64,000 nt of DNA from Gammaproteobacteria bacterium (GTDB lineage: Bacteria; Pseudomonadota; Gammaproteobacteria; UBA4575): positions 369,393 to 433,392 of the forward strand of contig JAJDYY010000006.1 of the NCBI GenBank assembly GCA_022824965.1, written 5' to 3'. The first letter of the stretch is position 1, and each line of letters starts with the position of its first letter. A program made the position numbers and the translations under genes. Shown here one piece after another: positions 17,749 through 25,802 of the stretch. The notes beneath the pieces were generated by a model. That model did not search any database, was not told the origin of the DNA, and was given only the letters and a program-made list of their open reading frames with translations.

Positions 17749-18282
17749 TTGTTCTTTGACGGCCGAGATGCGGTATCTGTGTATTCCCTTACAGGGAATG
17801 CGTGGGAGATTGTAGATGTGCTATGCAGAAACAAAGGCGTAGATAGCCTGTCAGAACAGACACGAGAAAATATTCCTGAGAACAAGTCGTTGGAATTTTA
17901 CATTAATCCATATCGAAATTTTTTCAAACATGCAGACAGAGACCCTGACGCAGCACTTGAGGGATTTTCTGACAATTATAATGACCACTTACTTATTCAG
18001 GTTGTTGAGGACTTAATACGACTTGAGCAACGAGCACTGTATGAATGCCAAGTCTTCCAACTTTGGTACTTAGCAGTTTATGAAGAAAAGATAGCTACAA
18101 AGGACCTTGAGAGAGTTTTACCGAAGGCTCGCACGGCATTTCCTAATATTGGCCAACTAGCGAGGTCCGGACAGAAGAGAATGGGTAGAGAGATTTTATA
18201 TGAGTACTGTAATAACAAAGAGCTTATAACCCATCCGAAAACTGACATGACAGAATGGAACCGGTGGGGGGCACAGTCGTAA
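17749..18282 (+). CDS. Hypothetical helical protein, N-terminus apparently extends upstream
   Basis: 177 residues from the first canonical start (TTG 17749), function unknown. It is alpha-helical and rich in Glu/Asp/Arg, with segments such as SLEFYINPYRNFFKHAD and DLIRLEQRALYE. The open frame continues upstream to a TAA near 17635 and encodes TKLEVARRQLAVAIRL just before the TTG, which looks like real amphipathic protein. No ATG, GTG or TTG exists in that extension; an out-of-frame ATG at 17683 stops after six codons. So either a non-standard start (ATT/ATA) is used or the 5' end has suffered a frameshift. AT-rich like the protease upstream. Confidence 0.6.
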   Translation: MFFDGRDAVSVYSLTGNAWEIVDVLCRNKGVDSLSEQTRENIPENKSLEFYINPYRNFFKHADRDPDAALEGFSDNYNDHLLIQVVEDLIRLEQRALYECQVFQLWYLAVYEEKIATKDLERVLPKARTAFPNIGQLARSGQKRMGREILYEYCNNKELITHPKTDMTEWNRWGAQS

Positions 18283-18666
18283 ATAATCCCAATGGTTGGT
18301 TTGTTAGGCTGGAAACCTCGTTTCCGCGATTCGCGGGATTGTATTCATGAGCGTGCAACCGTGAGCGCGATCAATCAAGGACCTGCCAAAGCCATTTGAT
18401 GCTGGTGCCCAGTCTAGTAGCCTCAATTACACAACAACTTCCTGTGACTGAGGATGAAGGATTAGTGCCTAAATAGAGCTTTGTGATGAATCCATCTACT
18501 GCACCAGAAGATGCTGGATGAGTTTATCGGTACACTCTCGGTACATTGCCCAAGTTTGTCAACATACATAAGGATCATTTAACCTGCTGATTCAACAAAC
18601 CTTTTTCTAGTTTCACTGAACACTATCTACATCAAGATAATCAATAAGTTACCTATTTTCCTCACT
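18283..18666. other. 384-bp AT-rich island end without a gene
   Basis: No reading frame with coding character. Contains small palindromes (GGAAACCTCGTTTCC near 18310 and CGCGATTCGCG near 18328) and AT-rich sequence up to the right repeat. It is probably the island terminal region with integrase or excisionase arm sites, which I cannot define. Confidence 0.5.
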
Positions 18667-18708
18667 CTCATAATCCTTTGGTCGTAGGTTCGAGTCCTAC
18701 CGGGCCCA
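18667..18708 (+). repeat. attR: right copy of 42-bp island direct repeat
   Basis: Identical over 42 bases to 9631-9672. It lacks the 5' half of the tRNA, so it is not a tRNA gene. It marks the right end of the island; the sterol methyltransferase starts 66 bp further on and is therefore outside the island. Confidence 0.93.
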
Positions 18709-18773
18709 TCAACTCCGTCAGTAGTGTTGCATCTCGATTTGGAGAAGCCGCACGAACCCGGCATAATCATCCG

Positions 18774-19808
18774 ATGACCCGCGAACCCGTCAAACGATCC
18801 AGTTCCCGTTCACTCGCGGACCTCGCGCCGGAGCACGTGAAGTCGGTAGTCGATGAATATTCCGGACTCCACGAAACCGACTCCCCGGAGGGCAGAAAAG
18901 AGCACTACCAGTCGCTCGTCAACCACTACTACGACCTAGTCACGGACTTCTACGAGTTCGGCTGGGGGCGATCCTTTCACTTCGCACCACGACGCAAGGG
19001 GGAAAGCTTCAAGGCATCGCTGCTCAGGCACGAGCATTTCCTGGCGGACCAGCTGGACCTGAAACCGGGCATGCAGGTGCTTGACGTGGGCTGCGGCGTG
19101 GGCGGGCCGATGCATACCCTGGCCGGTTATTCCGGGGCCAGTTTTGTCGGCATCAACAACAACGCCTACCAGATCGAGCGCGCGAAAGTGCATACTCGGG
19201 ATATCCAGTCGCAGTGCCGTTTCATTCATGGCAACTACATGCAAATCCCCGAAGAGGCCGACAGTTACGATGGCGCCTTCGCCATCGAGTCCATGCCCCA
19301 CGCACCCAACAAGACCGAGGCGTTCCGGGAGGTCCTTCGCATCCTGCGCCCGGGGGCCTGCTTTGCCGGCTACGAGTGGTGCCTCACCGAGGATTTCGAT
19401 CCGCAAAACCAAGAACACCAGAGGATCAAGAAAGATATCGAGGTCGGGGATGCCTTGCCGGATATCGCGCGCACCACCGAGGTGTGTGCAGCCTTGCGTG
19501 AAGCCGGATTCGAGCTGTTGGACGCCCGCGACCTCGCCCTTGAGTCGGACCCTCAAACCCCCTGGTACCGTGCCCTGCAGGGCCGTGACCTGACTCTTTC
19601 GAGCATTCCGCGCACACCGATGGGCCGTGCCCTGACGAACATCGTCCTGAGGGTGCTGGAGCGCCTGAAGCTGGTCCCGGAAGGCACCCGCGCGGTCAGC
19701 ACGATCCTGAACGAGGGGGCGGATGCGCTGGTCGAGGGCGGTGAGACCGGCATCTTCACCCCGATGTACTACTTCCTGGCCCGAAAACCCCTGCCCTCGA
19801 AAGACTGA
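18774..19808 (+). CDS. smt: Sterol C-24 methyltransferase
   Basis: Transfers methyl from SAM to C-24 of the sterol side chain (ERG6/SMT family). 344 residues from ATG 18774. The family sterol-binding signature YEFGWGRSFHF (YEYGWG type) is near residue 60, the SAM motif LDVGCGVGGPM near residue 104, and the conserved VGINNNAYQIERA follows. FAIESMPHAPN takes the place of the family IEATCHAP region. The C-terminal part has the SMT pattern TPMYYFLARKPL. It converges on the epoxidase-cyclase gene with a 40-bp gap. Very few bacteria have this enzyme, and substrate and number of methylations are unknown. Confidence 0.92.
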   Translation: MTREPVKRSSSRSLADLAPEHVKSVVDEYSGLHETDSPEGRKEHYQSLVNHYYDLVTDFYEFGWGRSFHFAPRRKGESFKASLLRHEHFLADQLDLKPGMQVLDVGCGVGGPMHTLAGYSGASFVGINNNAYQIERAKVHTRDIQSQCRFIHGNYMQIPEEADSYDGAFAIESMPHAPNKTEAFREVLRILRPGACFAGYEWCLTEDFDPQNQEHQRIKKDIEVGDALPDIARTTEVCAALREAGFELLDARDLALESDPQTPWYRALQGRDLTLSSIPRTPMGRALTNIVLRVLERLKLVPEGTRAVSTILNEGADALVEGGETGIFTPMYYFLARKPLPSKD

Positions 19809-19848
19809 TCGCGCCGGGCCCTGCATACGGGCACCCCGTACTCGAGGA

Positions 19849-22800
19849 TTAGGCTGAAGAGCGTAAAGGCTCCGCGGACTTTGAAGCATCCTCCGCATCA
19901 GGCGATTTTGCGGCGACGTTGTGGATGACGGGATTCGTCAGGTCCTGGCGGGCCCTGCGCCGCTGCTCGTAGAGTCCGAGCGCATGCAGCGGGAAGTACT
20001 GTCGATAAAGGACATAATCCAGCAGGGCCGTGCGAAAAAAGACCCCGGCCATGTCCTGCCTGGGCCAGGACCCGTCTTCCTGCTGGGTTTCGAGCAAGAA
20101 CCGGGCACCCCTGGAAATCGCGTTCCAGCTTGAATCCCCCGCCTCAAGGAGTGCAATCAGCGCCCACGCGGTCTGGATGACCTGGCTTTGTTGATGTGCG
20201 ATGTATCGACCGCCCAGACAGCCGCTGTGATGCTCGCCCCACCCGCCGTCATCGCGCTGGTGCTCCAGCAGCCACTGACAGGCCTGGCGCAAGGCCGGAT
20301 CACCGGGACCGGCCCCGGCGGCCAGCAGGCCCCGGATCCCGAACAGCGTGCCATAGATGAACTGAACGCCCCACACGCCGCGCCATGACCCGTCGCTGGC
20401 CTGGGACCCGCGAATCCAGGTGTCCGCGCGCAGAATCGCCGCCATCAATTGCCGGTCGGCGAGTTTCGGAAAATGTTCCCGGCAGGCGGCAAACGCCGCA
20501 AGACACGATGCAGTGCACTCGATGTAGGAATGCTCGGTCATCGATTCGCCGAACATCTCGGCCGGATTCAGCCACTCGAGCCCGAACACGGAGCGTTGGG
20601 ATTCGTAGCTTCCAAAGCCGCCGTCACGGTTTTGGGCACGCAGCATGAACCGGATCGCATCGCGAAGCACGGTTTGGTCCGTGGCCTCGCGATGGGTGGC
20701 GATCAATCCGAGCACGGCCTCGGCCGTACAGTCCGATACCGGCCAGCCATGCCATCCGCCGGCAAAACACCAGCCGCCCCTGGGGTCGTTCCGGTAGGCC
20801 TCGCGGTAGCCTTCGAAACTGGTGGTGATCTGCTGTCGGTACAGGAACTCGGCACCCGCCTTGCGGGCCTCCTCCACCCCGTCGATGTCGCTCGTCGAAG
20901 CCAGCGCCTGCAGTGCAAACCCGGTATCCCACGAGGCGCTTCTTGCACCGGTAACCCGCGCCCCCATCTCTTCGTCTTCCCAGATCCAGCCCTCAAGCTG
21001 GTCAAGCGCCTGGCGCAGATCCGGGTCGTCGGGATCGCGCAGCCACAGCGCCAGCATGTTCAGGATCCCGCTGACCGGGGAAATGCTCGTATGGCTGGTG
21101 GTCTGCAACTCCCACCGGATCTGGCGCAGGATCGCTTCCACGCACCGGTCGCGAAAGCGTTGGCCGTGGTAGCGCTCGAATACCTGCGCAAGCCGGTAGC
21201 CGGCCCGAAGCCACACGCCGGGACGGGCGAAGAGGTCGGCGTCTCGAAGCCGGTTGCGGCCCTGGTCGAAATCGATGGAGTCGTAGCCCTGCGGGTACAA
21301 CTCCTCGCGCAAGGACGTGATCAGGGGAGTCACCGGGGTCTGGAAACGGTGCGAATACATCACCGACATCGCCATGTAGATGAGCCGGGTGTGACAGTAC
21401 CAGTTCGAGGGATGCAACGCGATCCAGCGCGGCAGGCTCCACAGCTCCGGCAACACGGCGTTGACACCGCGCCAGTCGTAGAGATTGAGCAGAGCCAGCC
21501 AGAACTTCCCCCAGCTCGGAATGGCGAGAACCCCCTCGGCATGTAGAAATTGTCTTGCGGGCACGAGCAGCGGGTCCTCTCGCTCGGTGCCGAGCAGTCT
21601 CGCCGCAACGTAGACCAGGGTGGTGACGAACAGGTGGGGCCGGGAGTGTTCGTGCATCCCCCACGTGCCCCCTTCAAGACGGGTATGTTCGAACGAGCGC
21701 AGCACGAGCCGGCGCCGGGTGGGCTCAAGCGGCCTGCCAATGATGTGGTGCAGCAATACGTACTGTGCCGTCAGCATGGGGCACCAGACCATTTCGCCTT
21801 CCCAGCCCCCCTCCTCGTCCTGCAGATCCAGCAAGCGCGCGCTTGCTCGCTGCAATGCCGGCGTGGCATCGCGCGAGGGCACTTCCTTCGGGCGACTGGG
21901 CTGGGGATCCCGGGCTTTGGCTGGCATGGAAATCTGCAGCACGCCGGCCAGCGTATTCCACGATTCGGTATCCAGTTCACCTTTGCTGCTTCTCGCCCTG
22001 GAGAGTTGCAGCATGCTTCGCAAAAACCACCCGAGCCGGACCGTGATCGCACGCACGATGTCGCGTGCACGTCGCCACGCCAGGTGGTTCCAGGATCGCG
22101 GAACTTGCTCGACGATGGCGCGTACCACGGTCGTGACGAAGGCTATCCCCATGCGGACCGCCGAGGTGTCCTCACAGGCAAGCAGCCGCACGGTCTGGTC
22201 CCTGAACGCCGTGTTGGTGCGGGCACTTCGGTAAATCGTGTGCCGGAAGGCGACCGCCTCGGCGCGGTGATCGGCAAACACCTCGTAGAGACCCATGGCG
22301 AGAAACGCCGGGCCCCGGGTTGCACGGATGCGCTGGTGGGTAAAGTCGCGAAAGCTGTCGCTTTCGGCAAGCGCCAGCGCATCGCCGAAACCGAAGGTCA
22401 TTCCCATGGCCGTCATCGGGTGGTAGTGTCCGGCCGCATCGCCGATCAGAACGCGCTGCGCACTCCCGTAGGTGAGCCGGGGCCTCAGCTTGTTGGCGGC
22501 GACATGGAACTGGCCGGCGCGCAACGCATCCACGAATGCAGGGCGGAAGGGTCTCGGCAGCAGTTCGGTATACGAATCCAGCAGGAAACCGATGCGGTCC
22601 CGTGGCGTGGTGCGCTCCAGCGGAACATCGACGATCAACCGCACCTGCTGCTCGTCAAGACGGTAGATGAGGACCGGGCCCGGACCGCCGAGCAACACAT
22701 GCCCGTAACCCTCCATCGGCAACGATACCCCGCTCAGAACCACGCCCACTGTCTGTGAGCAGATGACCGGGTTTTTTGACAGCCCCAGCGATTGACGCAC

Positions 22801-23289
22801 GACCGAGGCCTGGCCGTCGGCACCGACGATGCGCGGCGCCATGACCGTTTCTTCCGTGCCGTTGTAGCTGAACGTGAGACGCCCGTCCTCGACCTCGCGC
22901 ACGCGGGCATGAACGAGAAACTCGATCTCCGGGTGGCGGGCGACCGCTTCACGCAGGTTCGAAACCAGTGAGGCATGCTCGCAGGTCATTCCCCTGGCGC
23001 CTTGTGGATAGGGAAAGACGATCGGCTCCGTGCCGTCTTCCGGGAACACGGCAAAGCCCTTGCCCTTCGGGTCGCTGAGCGGCAATCCAAGATCGACCCC
23101 GAGCTCGTGCAAGACCCGCACAGCGGGAGGATGCAGCCATTCACCGGCCAGGCGCGTGGACGCCTTGGGATTGGCTTCGAGCAGGATCACCCGGGCACCC
23201 GTGCGTGCGTGGGCCAGTGCGCACAGGCTGCCGACCGGACCCGCGCCAACGATGGCTACATCGTAACGCCGGGCCGAGGCTGCGTTCAC
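19849..23289 (-). CDS. Fused squalene epoxidase - oxidosqualene cyclase
   Basis: One uninterrupted frame of 1146 residues from a GTG at 23289 that overlaps the CYP51 stop by 4 bp (GTGA). Residues about 8-430 are an FAD monooxygenase: GAGPVG at 15-20, the GADGQASVVR motif, then GDAAGHYHPMTAMGMTFG near 282, which matches the squalene epoxidase GD/FAD motif. A linker of about 40 polar, Pro/Lys/Arg-containing residues follows. Residues about 475-1115 are a terpene cyclase with several QW repeats, WYCHTRLIYMAMS, and VSDCTAE (Asp 853), the protonating motif of oxidosqualene cyclases; squalene-hopene cyclases have DXDD. Val before Ser-Asp and the Tyr in YESQR agree with a lanosterol-type product. 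Both halves keep their key residues, so a bifunctional membrane-associated enzyme is likely. Confidence 0.93.
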   Translation of the reverse strand: MNAASARRYDVAIVGAGPVGSLCALAHARTGARVILLEANPKASTRLAGEWLHPPAVRVLHELGVDLGLPLSDPKGKGFAVFPEDGTEPIVFPYPQGARGMTCEHASLVSNLREAVARHPEIEFLVHARVREVEDGRLTFSYNGTEETVMAPRIVGADGQASVVRQSLGLSKNPVICSQTVGVVLSGVSLPMEGYGHVLLGGPGPVLIYRLDEQQVRLIVDVPLERTTPRDRIGFLLDSYTELLPRPFRPAFVDALRAGQFHVAANKLRPRLTYGSAQRVLIGDAAGHYHPMTAMGMTFGFGDALALAESDSFRDFTHQRIRATRGPAFLAMGLYEVFADHRAEAVAFRHTIYRSARTNTAFRDQTVRLLACEDTSAVRMGIAFVTTVVRAIVEQVPRSWNHLAWRRARDIVRAITVRLGWFLRSMLQLSRARSSKGELDTESWNTLAGVLQISMPAKARDPQPSRPKEVPSRDATPALQRASARLLDLQDEEGGWEGEMVWCPMLTAQYVLLHHIIGRPLEPTRRRLVLRSFEHTRLEGGTWGMHEHSRPHLFVTTLVYVAARLLGTEREDPLLVPARQFLHAEGVLAIPSWGKFWLALLNLYDWRGVNAVLPELWSLPRWIALHPSNWYCHTRLIYMAMSVMYSHRFQTPVTPLITSLREELYPQGYDSIDFDQGRNRLRDADLFARPGVWLRAGYRLAQVFERYHGQRFRDRCVEAILRQIRWELQTTSHTSISPVSGILNMLALWLRDPDDPDLRQALDQLEGWIWEDEEMGARVTGARSASWDTGFALQALASTSDIDGVEEARKAGAEFLYRQQITTSFEGYREAYRNDPRGGWCFAGGWHGWPVSDCTAEAVLGLIATHREATDQTVLRDAIRFMLRAQNRDGGFGSYESQRSVFGLEWLNPAEMFGESMTEHSYIECTASCLAAFAACREHFPKLADRQLMAAILRADTWIRGSQASDGSWRGVWGVQFIYGTLFGIRGLLAAGAGPGDPALRQACQWLLEHQRDDGGWGEHHSGCLGGRYIAHQQSQVIQTAWALIALLEAGDSSWNAISRGARFLLETQQEDGSWPRQDMAGVFFRTALLDYVLYRQYFPLHALGLYEQRRRARQDLTNPVIHNVAAKSPDAEDASKSAEPLRSSA

Positions 23290-24692
23290 TGGAACAGGCC
23301 CGTGCTCGGGCGCCGTCGGTAGCGCAGCCGGCAAGGCTCCACCGGACCGGTCACCCAGCTGCCGTAATTCGGGGCGGGAAATTCGGAGTCGAGATGAAAG
23401 TCGAAGCGATCGAGCAGCACGGTCCAGATCGCTTTCAGCTGCATGACCGCAAAATGCTTGCCCATGCACCGGTGTTTGCCGCCGCCGAAACCGATCAGGG
23501 CGAAGTGGTGCTGCTTGTCCTCGCTGGCAGGCGCATCGAAGCGCTCAGGGGCAAAACGCTCGGGGTCGGCAAAGACGTGCGGCAGGCGATGCGAGACCGC
23601 CGGCGAGACGACGGCCAGAGTGCCTTCCGGCACGCTGTAACCCTTGTACTGCAGGGGTTTGAGCACCTTGCGGATCAGCATGATCAACGGCGGGTGCATG
23701 CGCTCCCCTTCGCGCACGGCGTGCTCCAGCGCCACCTGCTGCTTGAGGCTCGCAAATCCCGCCTCCGTGCTCTCGCGGTAGACCTCCTGCATCTCGGCGC
23801 GGATGCGCTCCAGGTAGGCGGGGGCCTGCAAAAGTTCCAGCAACGTCCAGGTCGCCAGCACGGCACTCGTGTGCTGTCCCGCAAACAGCACCGTCAGCAG
23901 GATGCCGGTGATCTCGTCGTCGCTCAGTGCGCGACCGTCCTTGTAGCGGGCATGCATGAGTGTCTGCATGAAATCGTCGGGCTGCGCCCCGGTGCGCCGG
24001 CGTTCCGCCATGACCCGGCTGAAGATCTCGGCCACCTTTTGCCGGGCCCGGTCGCGGGTGCGATGGGCGGGGGTCGGCAGCCTGGGAAGGAAAAACCCCA
24101 GGGTGTTGATGCCGTTTTGCAGATCGTGATAGGCCTCGGCGAAACCCGTGTCCACCTGTGCCCTGACTTCCTCCCCGATCAGGCAGCGACTGGCGATCTT
24201 GACGGTGAGCTCGTTCATGGCATGCGGCAGATCGATTTCTCCGGACTCGCCGAGGGCATCGGCAAAGCGGCGGGTTTCCGCAAACATGATGCGGGCAAAC
24301 CTGCGCATCGCGGATTCACGAAGTGCCGGATACAGGAACCCCAGCTGCTCGGCCATCAACTCGGGGGAGATGTCGTACGCCACCCCACGCCCGAAGATGG
24401 GTACCGTGAACTGGTAGACGGCCTTCGCATTCAGCTGGTCCTCGGGAGTTCTGAAATAGAAATCGTGGGCCTCGGGCCCGGAGAAGAGCACGAACTTGCG
24501 CGGGCCGATACGAAACTGGAAAAGCTCACCCTGTTCCTGCCAGCCTTGCTCCAGCATCGAGACCGGGTCCTTCAGGAATTCCGGCAGGTGGCCGATCAGC
24601 GGCCAGCCTCCGGCCATCTCGGGCACGGACCTGTCCGGAGGCGAGGGGTTCTCGGAACCCACCGTGCTCACCCTGTCCGATCGCTGCACCAT
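23286..24692 (-). CDS. cyp51: Sterol 14-alpha demethylase (CYP51)
   Basis: P450 that removes the C-14 methyl of lanosterol-type sterols in three oxidations. 468 residues. The CYP51-specific B' helix signature is present as YQFTVPIFGRGVAYD, the I-helix has GQHTSA (near 271), the K-helix has ExxR in EGERMHPP-type context, and the haem loop FGGGKHRCMGK puts the Cys ligand near 409. There is no ferredoxin fusion of the kind found in the Methylococcus enzyme. ATG at 24692, 9 nt after the reductase stop. Third-from-last step in the operon order, between C-14 reductase and the fusion gene. Confidence 0.94.
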   Translation of the reverse strand: MVQRSDRVSTVGSENPSPPDRSVPEMAGGWPLIGHLPEFLKDPVSMLEQGWQEQGELFQFRIGPRKFVLFSGPEAHDFYFRTPEDQLNAKAVYQFTVPIFGRGVAYDISPELMAEQLGFLYPALRESAMRRFARIMFAETRRFADALGESGEIDLPHAMNELTVKIASRCLIGEEVRAQVDTGFAEAYHDLQNGINTLGFFLPRLPTPAHRTRDRARQKVAEIFSRVMAERRRTGAQPDDFMQTLMHARYKDGRALSDDEITGILLTVLFAGQHTSAVLATWTLLELLQAPAYLERIRAEMQEVYRESTEAGFASLKQQVALEHAVREGERMHPPLIMLIRKVLKPLQYKGYSVPEGTLAVVSPAVSHRLPHVFADPERFAPERFDAPASEDKQHHFALIGFGGGKHRCMGKHFAVMQLKAIWTVLLDRFDFHLDSEFPAPNYGSWVTGPVEPCRLRYRRRPSTGLFQ

Positions 24693-24701
24693 CGCGGCCC
24701 C

Positions 24702-25802
24702 CTAGTAGACGAACGGCAACATGGAATAACGGACCCGCTTCTTGTAGCGCCCCCAGAGTTCACCGTACTTGGCACGGCAGCGGCGTTCATCCCGTCGGGA
24801 GCGGTGACACAGCAGGCTCGCGAGCCAGGCCGGCAACAGGTACGGCAGCCAGGATGCGAACCCGGTGGTCAGGGTAAACGCGAGGTAGACGCAGATCTCG
24901 CCGGTATAGTTGAGATGGCGGCCGATCCCCCAGAACCCGGATACCAGCAGGCGCCCGTCCAGGGTCTCGGCGGGCCGCCCCCAGATCTTCACGTCCGGGT
25001 CACGCTTGAATCGGTGCTTTTGTTGATTTGCGCCGCGAAACAGCCAGAAGCCGAAGGCGAACAGCGAGACGATGGCTGCGGCAGCCAGCATCGACAGCGG
25101 CTCCGTGGCGTGGACCAGCCACCAGCCGGCAAGGCAGTAGAAAAACGGCACCAGCACATAGTCGCCCCAGACCAGCATCCAGCCGAAACGCTCGCTGACG
25201 ATGTCCCAGGTATGGATCATGCCGTGTTCGAACTGGAAGTAGTTCAGTACGTACAGGAACGTAAAGATCTGGTAAAGCGCCATGGCCAGGGTCAGCTCGC
25301 CGTAGGTTTCGTACTGCACGACGGCAAAGGACAGGTTGAACAGGGCCAGCCCGATCAGGGAGGGCCGGTAACTGAACAGCTTCAGGTCCACACCGAGCCA
25401 GCCCGGGTTGAGCTCGACGCCGAAGAAAAAGCCCCGCCACAGCCCCGGGTGTTCCTCCCGGGTCTTCACCCCTTGCCAGTACAGCCAGGCGGACAGGGCG
25501 AATGCAAATACATTCGCCGCCACGAACAGGGCGCCAAAGTGGGTGTACAGGGCAGCGAGCGAAAACCAGCCCAGCGCCTGGGCCATGCCCGCCACGATCA
25601 CGGTCGCCAGGAACAGGGCGAAGCCGTTGAGCTTGTAGGTGCGTACCTCGCCCGCCACCTGAGGTCCGGTGATGCGGTGCCCGGGCAGCAGGATCGAGCC
25701 GGCAAACAGCGCGGCGACAAACACCGCCAGCATGGTCGCGGCCTCAAGCAGGGTTGCCCCGGTCAGCAGAAACGGTTCGCCCGCGAGTTCAGGCCACGGC
25801 AC
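24702..25802 (-). CDS. Sterol reductase, probably delta-14
   Basis: Integral membrane NADPH-dependent reductase of the ERG24/DHCR7/ERG4 family. 366 residues with about nine hydrophobic segments. The C-terminal family signature is clear: RHLNYTGEICVYLAF, then LLCHRSRRDERRCRAKYGELW and a final LPFVY. Next to CYP51 the expected job is reducing the delta-14 double bond left by 14-demethylation. A delta-7 or side-chain reductase cannot be excluded from sequence alone. The start overlaps the sdmA 3' end by 14 bp, so it is translationally coupled. Confidence 0.9.
   Translation of the reverse strand: MPWPELAGEPFLLTGATLLEAATMLAVFVAALFAGSILLPGHRITGPQVAGEVRTYKLNGFALFLATVIVAGMAQALGWFSLAALYTHFGALFVAANVFAFALSAWLYWQGVKTREEHPGLWRGFFFGVELNPGWLGVDLKLFSYRPSLIGLALFNLSFAVVQYETYGELTLAMALYQIFTFLYVLNYFQFEHGMIHTWDIVSERFGWMLVWGDYVLVPFFYCLAGWWLVHATEPLSMLAAAAIVSLFAFGFWLFRGANQQKHRFKRDPDVKIWGRPAETLDGRLLVSGFWGIGRHLNYTGEICVYLAFTLTTGFASWLPYLLPAWLASLLCHRSRRDERRCRAKYGELWGRYKKRVRYSMLPFVY

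Larger units (their letters stand above)
9631..18708. mobile_element. Genomic island integrated in tRNA(CAT) gene
   Basis: About 9.1 kb between two perfect 42-bp repeats of the tRNA 3' half, with an integrase next to the left repeat. Cargo: membrane protein, HTH protein, replication-type protein, structured leader plus second recombinase-like gene, SmaI-like restriction-modification pair, Clp-fold serine protease and unknown genes. From about 16.1 to 18.7 kb the sequence is visibly more AT-rich than the flanking core, in line with foreign origin. No conjugation or capsid genes are present, so it is not self-transmissible as seen. Confidence 0.9.

Noticed and set aside
18305..18313. Integron attC-like core (GTTAGGC) after the helical unknown gene
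   Set aside because: A single seven-base match with no partner core at the right distance and no integron integrase.
18667..18708. Second tRNA gene
   Set aside because: Only the anticodon-to-acceptor half is present; there is no D arm or 5' acceptor strand. It is the right attachment repeat.
19849..23289. Squalene-hopene cyclase
   Set aside because: The protonation motif is DCTAE rather than DXDD, and an epoxidase is fused in front, so oxidosqualene is the substrate.
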